Shown one piece after another: positions 1 to 5,549 of a stretch of DNA of 5,549 nt (its first letter is position 1; every line of letters begins with the position of its first letter). A program made the translations under genes and the position numbers. Source of the DNA: an uncultured Selenomonadaceae bacterium. Its GTDB lineage: Bacteria > Bacillota > Negativicutes > Selenomonadales > Selenomonadaceae. The notes beneath the pieces were generated by a model that was not told where the DNA came from, searched no databases, and saw only the letters and a program-made list of their open reading frames with translations. The stretch is from NCBI GenBank assembly GCA_905236325.1, contig CAJOPJ010000211.1:1-5549 (forward strand). Reading direction: 5' to 3'.

Positions 1-52
1 ATTTGCAGGATTTATTTTACAATTCGGCGAAACAAATTTAAAATTTTTTCAC

Positions 53-70
53 AAGGAGGTTGTTTTAGTC
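53..70 (+). promoter_or_regulatory. Strong ribosome binding site of cydB and short leader
   Basis: An AAGGAGGT at 53-60 lies 10 bases before the ATG at 71, a near-perfect Shine-Dalgarno sequence. The cydB frame stays open upstream to the window edge but has no ATG, GTG or TTG there, so ATG 71 is the start. Another frame ends at a TAA at 39-41, about where an upstream cydA would be expected to end. The 12 residues visible before it are too few to identify, so no gene is called. No promoter is visible in bases 1-70. Confidence 0.85.
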
Positions 71-1075
71 ATGGATTTAAATATTATTTGGTTTGTTTTG
101 ATAACTGTTCTGTTTACAGGATTTTTTATTTTGGAAGGCTTTGATTATGGCGTTGGAATGTTGCTTTATGGTCGCGACGAAAAAACGCGCAATCAATTTG
201 TAAAAGCAATAGGTCCTGTTTGGGATGCAAATGAAGTTTGGATGATAACTGCCGGCGGCGCGGCGTTTGCTGCATTTCCACATTTTTACGCCTCAATGTT
301 CAGTACATTTTATCTTGCGCTGTTTTTAATGTTATTTGCTCTGATAATGCGCGGTGTAGCTTTTGAACTGCGCGGCAAATTTCAAAGTCCTGACTGGAAA
401 AAATTCTGGGACGGCGCAATAATTTTTGGCAGTTTAGTACCTGCGCTTTTATGGGGCGTGGCAATGGCAAATTTAATTCAAGGCTTGCAGATAAATTCCA
501 AAATGCAATATCTCGGCGGCTTTTTCGACTTGCTTACGCCATACACAATCTTAACAGGCTTAATGTTTGTTTTGCTGTTTTTGTTTCACGGCTTAAACTT
601 TTTGACAATGAAATTGGCTAATGAATCGCTCTTGTTTGACTTAATCAAAAAATCAAAATACATTGGCTTTTTATCGTGCACGGCGTATTTTGTTTTTATG
701 GTAACAAGCATTGTAACTGATATGCTTGGCAGGGAAATGACAATTCAAACTTTTGCTTGCGTAGTAATTTTTGGCGCGGCAATGGGCGTTCTTTACAGTT
801 CTTGGCAGTTCTCAAGGGCAGGAAAATTTAAATCTGCGTTCATTGGCACAACAGTTACAACTGCAATGACAACTGTTGGATTTTTCGCCGCGCTGTTTCC
901 AAACTTGATGGTTTCAAGTTTAAATCCTGCGTGGAATTTAACAATTTACAATGCAGCGTCAACGCAAAGTACGCTACTTATAATGACAGTCGCGGCGGTA
1001 ATCATGGTGCCGATAGTTTTGTGCTATCAATTTTGGACTTACAAAACTTTCAAGGCAAGAGTTTCAGCAGAATAA
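71..1075 (+). CDS. cydB: Cytochrome bd ubiquinol/menaquinol oxidase subunit II (CydB)
   Basis: Subunit II of the membrane-bound cytochrome bd quinol oxidase. With CydA it oxidises quinol and reduces O2 to water with high affinity, which in anaerobes mainly protects against oxygen. The 334 residues match the shorter Firmicutes-type CydB (about 330-340) rather than the roughly 380 of E. coli. About eight or nine hydrophobic segments span the protein. The first (residues 6-32) holds the family motif EGFDYGVGML. It is followed by GPVWDANEVWMITAGGAAFA (48-67) and the segment ending in ALIMRGVAFELR. Asp25 and Asp52 align with E. coli CydB Asp29 and Asp58, conserved acidic residues linked to proton access. 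The C-terminus is a short positively charged tail. The partner cydA is expected just upstream but lies outside the window. recR begins 21 bases downstream, so the two are probably co-transcribed. No truncation or frame problem is seen. Confidence 0.96.
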   Translation: MDLNIIWFVLITVLFTGFFILEGFDYGVGMLLYGRDEKTRNQFVKAIGPVWDANEVWMITAGGAAFAAFPHFYASMFSTFYLALFLMLFALIMRGVAFELRGKFQSPDWKKFWDGAIIFGSLVPALLWGVAMANLIQGLQINSKMQYLGGFFDLLTPYTILTGLMFVLLFLFHGLNFLTMKLANESLLFDLIKKSKYIGFLSCTAYFVFMVTSIVTDMLGREMTIQTFACVVIFGAAMGVLYSSWQFSRAGKFKSAFIGTTVTTAMTTVGFFAALFPNLMVSSLNPAWNLTIYNAASTQSTLLIMTVAAVIMVPIVLCYQFWTYKTFKARVSAE

Positions 1076-1096
1076 ATTTCAGGTGATATACAAATT

Positions 1097-1696
1097 ATGA
1101 GTTCAAAAGCTATGGCGACATTGATTGAGTCGTTACAAAAATTGCCGGGCGTCGGTTCAAAAACTGCCGCTCGGCTTGCTTATCATATTGTGCAAATGAA
1201 GTCGGAGGACGTGGAAAAATTAGCGCGTGCGCTTACCAATGTAAAAACTGAAACGCACGCTTGCAAAATCTGTTTCAACACTATTGATAAAAGCCGCGAA
1301 ATTTGCGAAATTTGCGCATCAAAAAAACGCAATGACAAAATTATTTGCGTCGTGAAAGATTCCAAAGACCTTGACGCGATTGAACGCGCCGGTTTTTTTA
1401 ATGGCAAGTATCATGTAACCGGCGGCTTAATTTCGCCGCTTGCAGGAATTTCGCAAGAAGATATTAAGTTGCGCGAACTTATCAGTCGCGTCAGTGAAAA
1501 TGACATTGAGGAAATAATTATAGCGTTTGAGCCGACAGTTGAAGGCGATGCAACTGCGCTTTTTATTGCAAGGCTTTTAAATCCTGCCGGCGTGAAAGTT
1601 ACAAAACTTGCGCGTGGTTTGGCTGTTGGCGCAGATTTTGCAGGCACTGACAGCGTAACTTTGGCAAAGGCAATTGAAAATCGCGTTCCTGTTTGA
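1097..1696 (+). CDS. recR: Recombination mediator protein RecR
   Basis: RecR works in the cytoplasm with RecF and RecO to load RecA onto single-stranded DNA at gaps during recombinational repair. The 199 residues match the family length of about 198. In order they show a helix-hairpin-helix (LPGVGSKTAARLAYHI, 16-31), a four-cysteine zinc finger (Cys56, Cys59, Cys70, Cys73), and a Toprim domain from about residue 81. The Toprim domain includes YHVTGGLISPLAGI (105-118) and VEGDATA (148-154). The C-terminal ARGLAVGADF and AKAIENRVPV blocks fit the family. The position often holding a Toprim glutamate (VVE) is Lys87, and the usual TNPTVEGEATA reads FEPTVEGDATA here. Other RecR proteins also vary at the first site, so I do not read this as loss of function. 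The start is supported by AGGTGA at 1081-1086, 10 bases before the ATG. murI follows at once, consistent with one operon. Confidence 0.97.
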   Translation: MSSKAMATLIESLQKLPGVGSKTAARLAYHIVQMKSEDVEKLARALTNVKTETHACKICFNTIDKSREICEICASKKRNDKIICVVKDSKDLDAIERAGFFNGKYHVTGGLISPLAGISQEDIKLRELISRVSENDIEEIIIAFEPTVEGDATALFIARLLNPAGVKVTKLARGLAVGADFAGTDSVTLAKAIENRVPV

Positions 1697-1711
1697 AAGG
1701 TGGCATATCAG

Positions 1712-2491
1712 TTGAAAATTGCTTTTTTTGACAGCGGCATTGGCGGCTTATCAGTTTTGCACCACGCGCTGAAACTTTTGCCGAACGAAGATTTTATTTT
1801 TTACGCGGACGAAGATAATGTTCCTTACGGCACAAAATCACGCGAACAGGTTTTGGAATTTGTAGACACTGCTTTTAAATTTTTAGTTTCGCAAAAAGTC
1901 GACGCAATAGTTGTAGCTTGCAACACTGCAACTTCAGTGGCAGTCAGAAAAATGCGCGAAAAATATTCACTGCCGATTATCGGAATGGAGCCGGCAATAA
2001 AAAAAGCGTTAGATTTATTTCCAAAGCAAAATGTTTTAGTTGCGGCAACTGAAATCACAGTCCATGGCGAAAAAATTCAGCGACTAATCAGCAAGTTGAA
2101 TGCAGAAAAATTTGTCAAATTGCGTGCACTTGGCGAATTGGTAAATTTTGCTGAACAGCAGGAATTTAATTCACCGGCTGTGGAAAATTATTTGCGTGCT
2201 GAATTTTCAAACTATAATTTTGAAGAAATCTCATCAGTTGTTTTAGGTTGCACGCACTTTAACTACTTCAAGGACACAATGAAAAAAATTTTGCCGGCGC
2301 ATATAAAATTCATTGACGGCAATGAAGGTACGCTAAAACAGCTTATCAGATTGATTGAGCCGCTCACTGATAAAAAAAATTCAGCGCCGTCGATTGAATT
2401 TTTTTATTCAGGCAGAAAAGTGACTGAACCTGCTGAACTTGAAAGACTAGATAATTATTTAAAGCGTTTGGATTATGTTTTTGAAATTTAG
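1712..2491 (+). CDS. murI: Glutamate racemase MurI
   Basis: Cytoplasmic, cofactor-independent enzyme interconverting L- and D-glutamate; it supplies D-glutamate for the peptidoglycan stem peptide. From a TTG start at 1712 the protein has 259 residues, beginning MKIAFFDSGIGGLSVL, exactly as the family does. A GTG at 1700 in the same frame would add four residues, but it overlaps the AAGGTGG (1697-1703) that sits 8 bases before the TTG, so the TTG is preferred. Visible motifs are Asp7-Ser8 in the first loop, YADEDNVPYG (31-40), the first catalytic cysteine in VVACNTATS (Cys70) and the second in LGCTH (Cys180). The two-cysteine mechanism is therefore intact. Differences from common versions, such as ATEITVHGE for the usual ATEGTV, suggest a diverged but functional member. 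The gene lies 15 bases after recR and ends in a TAG that overlaps the fhs ribosome binding site. Confidence 0.94.
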   Translation: MKIAFFDSGIGGLSVLHHALKLLPNEDFIFYADEDNVPYGTKSREQVLEFVDTAFKFLVSQKVDAIVVACNTATSVAVRKMREKYSLPIIGMEPAIKKALDLFPKQNVLVAATEITVHGEKIQRLISKLNAEKFVKLRALGELVNFAEQQEFNSPAVENYLRAEFSNYNFEEISSVVLGCTHFNYFKDTMKKILPAHIKFIDGNEGTLKQLIRLIEPLTDKKNSAPSIEFFYSGRKVTEPAELERLDNYLKRLDYVFEI

Positions 2492-2502
2492 GAGGAAATT
2501 TT
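2490..2502 (+). promoter_or_regulatory. fhs ribosome binding site overlapping the murI stop codon
   Basis: AGGAGG at 2490-2495 stands 7 bases before the ATG at 2503, and its first two bases are the last two bases of the murI TAG stop. This arrangement suggests translational coupling of murI and fhs. It also shows that TAG is used as an ordinary gene end here. Confidence 0.85.
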
Positions 2503-2847
2503 ATGCTGACAGATGTTGAAATTGCGCAACAGGCGAAAATTGAAAAAATTATCGACATTGCAAAAAAATTAAATTTGACTGAGGACGATTTAGAACTTTA
2601 CGGCAAGTACAAGGCAAAAATTTCGCGCGAAGTCTGGGACAAAATAAAAAATAATCGCACCGGCAAATTGATTTTGATGACGGCGATAACTCCGACTCCT
2701 GCCGGAGAAGGCAAAACTACAACTTCAATTGGACTTGCCGATGCATTTAACAAACTTGGCAGAAAAGTTTGCGTTGCGCTGCGTGAGCCGAGTCTTGGTC
2801 CTTGTTTTGGAATTAAAGGCGGCGCGGCTGGTGGTGGTTACGCATAG
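2503..2847 (+). CDS. fhs: Formate-tetrahydrofolate ligase, N-terminal part (cut by in-frame TAG)
   Basis: First 114 residues of formate-tetrahydrofolate ligase (10-formyl-THF synthetase), which uses ATP to join formate to tetrahydrofolate in the one-carbon pathway. This part carries the family's N-terminal helices and the ATP-binding loop TPTPAGEGKTTT (63-74, with Lys71). It also carries the REPSLGPCFGIKGGAAGGG segment (94-112), whose Arg94 and Glu95 correspond to the active-site Arg/Glu pair of the Moorella enzyme. The reading then stops at TAG after Tyr113-Ala114. Alone it holds only about a fifth of the enzyme and cannot be active. The start is secure, with AGGAGG 7 bases upstream of the ATG and an 11-base gap after murI. 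Codon use is like that of the neighbours, with no sign of decay. Confidence 0.93.
   Translation: MLTDVEIAQQAKIEKIIDIAKKLNLTEDDLELYGKYKAKISREVWDKIKNNRTGKLILMTAITPTPAGEGKTTTSIGLADAFNKLGRKVCVALREPSLGPCFGIKGGAAGGGYA
2845..2847 (+). other. fhs: In-frame TAG (codon 115) interrupting fhs at a conserved glutamine position
   Basis: The frame starting at 2503 meets TAG at codon 115, then stays open in the same frame to the TGA at 4168-4170. With the TAG read as one amino acid the product is 555 residues, matching the usual length of about 556. The flanking protein reads [20 protein letters not shown]. From my knowledge of the family the residue there is glutamine ([20 protein letters not shown]), so one C-to-T change from CAG explains the stop. 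It is not a frameshift, since both halves share a frame. Options are a recent nonsense mutation, a sequencing or assembly error, or readthrough by a suppressor or amber-decoding tRNA. The sequence alone cannot separate these. Confidence 0.9.
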
Positions 2848-2850
2848 GTT

Positions 2851-4170
2851 GTGCCGATGGAAGATATTAACCTGCACTTCACAGGAGACTTTCACGCGTT
2901 GACAACAGCACACAATCTGCTTGCCGCCGCATTGGACAATCATATTCATCACGGCAATAATTTAAAAATCGATGTGCGCCGAGTTGTTTGGAAACGCGTT
3001 TTGGACTTGAACGACCGCGCCTTGAGAAATGTTATTGTCGGACTTGGCGGAGTTGCTAACGGCGTGCCGCGTGAATCCGGTTTTGATATAACTGTCGCGT
3101 CGGAAATGATGGCGATTTTGTGTCTTGCGAAAAATTTTGCAGATTTAAAAATCAGACTTGGAAAAATTATTGTTGCTTACAATGTCGAAGGAAAACCTGT
3201 CACTGCGAACGATTTAAAAGTTGTCGGTTCACTTGCATTGCTTTTGAAGGACGCAATTAAGCCTAATTTAGTTCAAACTTTGGAAGGCACGCCTGCTTTG
3301 ATTCACGGCGGACCATTTGCAAATATCGCGCACGGCTGCAATTCACTTCAGGCGACAAAATACGCGTTGAAATTGGCTGATGTTGTGGTAACTGAAGCAG
3401 GTTTTGGAGCTGATTTAGGCGCAGAAAAATTTTTAGATATTAAGTGCCGCCTTTCAGGTTTGCAGCCCGACGCAGTGGTTATTGTCGCAACAATTCGTGC
3501 GTTGAAAATGCACGGCGGCGTTGCTAAAAATAATCTTGCTGAAAAAAATGTTGATGCGTTGAAAATCGGCGCGGCAAATTTGGAAAAACATATTGAAAAT
3601 ATTCAAGGCTTTGGACTTCCTGCAGTTGTTGCGTTGAACGCTTTTCCAACAGACACAGCTGAAGAAGTTGAAATTGTGAAAAATATTTGCAAAAGTAAAG
3701 GCGTAAAATTTGCACAGTCGAAAGTTTTTGCTGAAGGCGGCGCAGGAGGAATTGAACTTGCAAAGGCTGTCGAGGAAGTTTTAAATTCAGAAAAAAATTT
3801 CACGCTGACTTACGCCGACGAACTTTCAATCAAGCAAAAAATTTCTGCAGTCGCGACAAAAATTTATGGCGCGGACGGAGTAAATTATTTGCCGGCTGCC
3901 GAAAAACAAATTGCCGAACTTGAAGAACTTGGCTTTGGAAATTTGCCAATTTGTATTGCAAAAACTCAATATTCACTTTCCGACGACGCAAATAAACTTG
4001 GTAGACCGAAAAATTTTTCAGTTACAGTTCGCGAAGTTAAAATTTCAGCCGGCGCAGGTTTTGTTGTAGTTTTACTTGGAAATATTTTGACAATGCCTGG
4101 CTTGCCGAAAGTTCCTGCCGCAGAAAAAATCGACATCACTGACGACGGCATTATTTCCGGTTTGTTTTGA
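2851..4170 (+). CDS. fhs: Formate-tetrahydrofolate ligase, C-terminal part (same frame, after TAG)
   Basis: Remaining four fifths of the ligase, open from 2848, directly after the TAG, to the TGA at 4168. It opens with [17 protein letters not shown] and continues with [36 protein letters not shown], and [19 protein letters not shown]. It closes with [35 protein letters not shown] and a final GIISGLF; all are family hallmarks, with no further stops, gaps or frame shifts. A GTG at 2851 or an ATG at 2857 could formally start it. No convincing ribosome binding site precedes either: the only G-rich bases are the glycine codons around 2830-2837, 13 or more bases away. An independent start would also lack the ATP-binding loop. 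It is best read as the continuation of one interrupted gene. The excellent conservation after the stop implies that the interruption is recent or bypassed. Confidence 0.92.
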   Translation: [439 protein letters not shown]

Positions 4171-4179
4171 GGTGGCAAA

Positions 4180-4824
4180 ATGATTATTTATATGACTGAA
4201 GGCGGAAAATATTTCCCTGTGCTGAAAAATTCTGACACAAAACGCGGACTTTATATAAATTTGACAAATCGTTGCAACAATAATTGTCCATTTTGTCTGC
4301 GTGAAAAAAAAGTTATGACTGCCGAGCAAACTTTGTGGCTTGAACGCGAACCGACAGTTGCAGAAGTCAAAGCCGAACTTGACGCAGTTAATTGGCAGAT
4401 TGTTAGCGAAGTTGTTTTTTGCGGCTTTGGCGAACCGACAATCAGACTTGAGGAACTTGTTGAACTTTTACATTATGTAAAAAAAATTCAGCCTGAAATT
4501 CCGACGCGACTTAACACAAATGGATTGGGCGAATTGGAACACGGCAGGGAAATTGCGGCTGATTTTGAAAAAATTTTGGACACAGTTTCAATCAGCCTGA
4601 ACGCGGCGACAGCTGAAAAATATTTGCAAATTACGCGTTCGACTTTCGGCTTGCAGGCTTATGACGCAATGCTGATTTTTGCCGAACATTGCAAAAAATT
4701 TGTTCCAAATGTTGTGATGACAGTTGTCGATAAAGTTACGCCGCCGGAAGAAATTGAACTTTGCAAAAAAATCTGCGCGGAAAGAAATTTAACTTTGCGC
4801 GTGCGGCCGTATGAAGACAGTTAA
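4180..4824 (+). CDS. Short radical SAM protein, TatD-associated type
   Basis: A 214-residue radical SAM protein. The Fe4S4-binding motif is RCNNNCPFC, with Cys32, Cys36 and Cys39 in canonical CX3CX2C spacing, inside LYINLTNRCNNNCPFCLRE. GFGEPT (82-87) is the SAM-contacting GGE-like motif, RLNTNGLGE follows, and VSISLNAAT lies further on. The size, the N-terminal strand before the cysteines and the general layout resemble the family of radical SAM proteins linked to TatD nucleases (I recall it as TIGR04038); the substrate is unknown to me. No SPASM or other auxiliary cluster domain is present, so this is a half-size, partial-barrel form. Start: GAGGTGG at 4169-4175 overlaps the fhs stop and lies 4 bases before the ATG; a later ATG at 4192 is worse placed. 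It follows fhs by 9 bases and precedes a terminator, so it is the last gene of the operon. No tatD gene and no small precursor-peptide gene is seen nearby. Confidence 0.85.
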   Translation: MIIYMTEGGKYFPVLKNSDTKRGLYINLTNRCNNNCPFCLREKKVMTAEQTLWLEREPTVAEVKAELDAVNWQIVSEVVFCGFGEPTIRLEELVELLHYVKKIQPEIPTRLNTNGLGELEHGREIAADFEKILDTVSISLNAATAEKYLQITRSTFGLQAYDAMLIFAEHCKKFVPNVVMTVVDKVTPPEEIELCKKICAERNLTLRVRPYEDS

Positions 4825-4865
4825 AAATTTTCTGTAAATTGCAGGAACTTAAAATAAAAAAGTCG

Positions 4866-4913
4866 AAACAATTTGCACAGTGGTTTTGTTCACGGTGTGA
4901 GTTGTTTTTTTTT
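4866..4913 (+). terminator. Intrinsic terminator after the cydB-to-radical SAM operon
   Basis: A long imperfect hairpin is followed by a run of T. The left arm 4867-4878 pairs fully with 4895-4906 (12 pairs, three of them G-U). After one A/G mismatch, GTG (4880-4882) pairs with CAC (4891-4893), leaving an 8-base loop at 4883-4890. Nine T residues occupy 4905-4913, the first two or three of which also pair with A residues at the stem foot. This is a typical rho-independent terminator 41 bases after the radical SAM stop codon. Its T-tract ends one base before the AGGAGG of the next gene, so it could also act as a leader attenuator for that gene. Confidence 0.85.
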
Positions 4914-4928
4914 AGGAGGTGTTTTTTT
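4914..4928 (+). promoter_or_regulatory. dcuB ribosome binding site abutting the terminator
   Basis: AGGAGGT at 4914-4920 is followed by an 8-base spacer made of one G and seven T, then the ATG at 4929. It begins on the base after the terminator T-run, so no room is left for a promoter between terminator and gene. The only place for one is 4825-4865, where a TAAAAT at 4850-4855 could serve as a -10 box, but I find no matching -35 hexamer. Confidence 0.85.
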
Positions 4929-5549
4929 ATGGAAATGGCACTCGGCTTTCTGGTGTTGCTGGCATGCTTAATAGTAGGCGTGCGTCACGGCGGCATTGGA
5001 TTAGCAGTCATTAGTGGTATCGGTCTTGTAATTTTTGTGTTCGTGTTTGGTTACAAGCCGGGAAATCCGCCAATTGATGTTATGTTAACAATTTTGGCGG
5101 TCGTAACCTGCGCCGGTTTCCTGCAAACTTCAGGCGGCTTGACGGTTATGTTGCAATATGCAGAAAAATTTTTGCGCAATAATCCAAAACATGTAACAAT
5201 TTTAGCTCCGCTGACAACTTGGTTTTTAACTGTCTTGTGCGGTACAGGGCATGTTTGCTACACAATGTTTCCAATCATTTACGACATTGCAATTAAGCAG
5301 AACATTCGCCCTGAAAGACCAATGGCAGTATCCTCAGTTGCGGCGCAAATGGGAATCTGCGCGTCGCCAGTTTCGGTTGCAGTAGTTTCTATCGTCGGCT
5401 TTATGGCGGCTGCCGGTTATAACTACACAGTTTTGCAGATTTTGGCAATTTCAATTCCTGCAACAGGTTTAGGAGTATTTTTTGCGGCACTTTGGAGTTA
5501 CAGACGTGGCCAAGAACTTGCCGATGATCCTGAATTTCAAGAATTTATC
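4929..5549 (+). CDS. dcuB: Anaerobic C4-dicarboxylate transporter, DcuB type (3' end outside window)
   Basis: Inner-membrane carrier of the Dcu family, which in E. coli exchanges external fumarate, malate or aspartate for internal succinate during fumarate respiration. The frame is open from ATG 4929 to the window edge, giving 207 residues, about the first half of a family protein of roughly 446. It resembles E. coli DcuB more than DcuA. DcuB-like blocks are FGYKPGNPPIDVMLTILAVV, the LRNNPKHVTILAP segment, LCGTGHVCYTMFPIIYDIAI, IRPERPMAVSSVAAQMGI and ASPVSVAVVS, and a cytoplasmic-looking stretch near RRGQELADDPEFQEF. Several strongly hydrophobic segments, starting at about residues 3-17 and 24-41, fit a polytopic carrier. 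It is separated from the upstream operon by a terminator, so it is probably controlled separately. Together with cytochrome bd it suggests a fumarate-respiring anaerobe tolerant of some oxygen. Exact substrate preference (fumarate, malate or aspartate) cannot be told from this part. Confidence 0.9.
   Translation, partial: MEMALGFLVLLACLIVGVRHGGIGLAVISGIGLVIFVFVFGYKPGNPPIDVMLTILAVVTCAGFLQTSGGLTVMLQYAEKFLRNNPKHVTILAPLTTWFLTVLCGTGHVCYTMFPIIYDIAIKQNIRPERPMAVSSVAAQMGICASPVSVAVVSIVGFMAAAGYNYTVLQILAISIPATGLGVFFAALWSYRRGQELADDPEFQEFI

Noticed and set aside
3..41. C-terminal tail of an upstream cydA ending at TAA 39-41
   Set aside because: The position is right for cydA, but the 12 visible residues show no recognisable CydA feature, so no gene is called.
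1357..1380. RecR with a missing Toprim glutamate (Lys87) as a defective protein
   Set aside because: This site also varies in other functional RecR proteins, and the rest of the fold and the zinc finger are intact.
2503..2857. A frameshift splitting fhs into two genes
   Set aside because: Both halves lie in the same frame and only the TAG codon separates them; no residue is missing or duplicated.
2830..2860. Independent translation start for the C-terminal fhs part at GTG 2851 or ATG 2857
   Set aside because: The G-rich bases upstream are conserved glycine codons, spaced 13 or more bases away, and the resulting protein would lack the ATP-binding loop.
2848..2880. A recoding hairpin just after the TAG (pyrrolysine insertion-type element)
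   Set aside because: The only pairing found is four bases (2851-2854 with 2874-2877) with a long loop, no better than chance in coding sequence.
77..4329. Reverse-strand open frames across cydB, recR, murI, fhs and the radical SAM gene
   Set aside because: They lie opposite well-identified genes, have no family features, and are explained by codon bias of the + strand genes.
4830..4846. A second small hairpin in the dcuB leader as part of a riboswitch
   Set aside because: It has about five pairs with a bulge and does not compete convincingly with the terminator stem.
4825..4928. A small precursor-peptide gene for the radical SAM protein
   Set aside because: No ATG occurs in the gap before 4929, and the only GTG frame checked (4880) ends after six residues.

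Overview
The window is a compact, single-strand stretch of bacterial chromosome. It is AT-rich (roughly 40% G+C by eye), with strong AGGAGG-type ribosome binding sites and very short intergenic gaps. All genes lie on the + strand. The gene mix is a cytochrome bd oxidase subunit, formate-tetrahydrofolate ligase, a DcuB-type C4-dicarboxylate carrier, and a RecR whose Toprim start lacks the usual Glu. It suggests an anaerobic, host- or sediment-associated bacterium that respires fumarate and can scavenge O2. A member of the Firmicutes, perhaps Negativicutes (Selenomonas-like), is my best guess. This is inference from gene content and sequence style, not a database result.

Layout: cydB (71-1075) is followed after 21 bases by recR (1097-1696) and then by the glutamate racemase gene murI. 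The murI start is probably a TTG at 1712. Next is fhs, which reads in one frame from 2503 to 4170 but carries a TAG stop at 2845-2847. A half-size radical SAM gene of the TatD-associated type (4180-4824) follows 9 bases later. Gaps of 9 to 21 bases suggest that cydB to the radical SAM gene form one transcription unit, started upstream of the window. A clear intrinsic terminator (4866-4913) closes this unit. Its U-tract runs directly into the ribosome binding site of the last gene, a dcuB homologue (4929 to the window edge, incomplete).

How the genes fit together: cytochrome bd would reduce O2 to water and protect an anaerobic lifestyle, and DcuB would exchange fumarate for succinate during fumarate respiration. 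Fhs would feed formate into the folate one-carbon pool, murI supplies D-glutamate for peptidoglycan, and recR serves recombinational repair. The radical SAM protein has no known substrate. I see no mobile element, CRISPR array, tRNA or rRNA.

The most notable signals are three. The amber codon in fhs sits exactly where the family has a glutamine, with everything around it intact. The terminator/RBS junction before dcuB looks like a possible attenuator. The orphan TatD-type radical SAM gene is coupled to fhs rather than to tatD.
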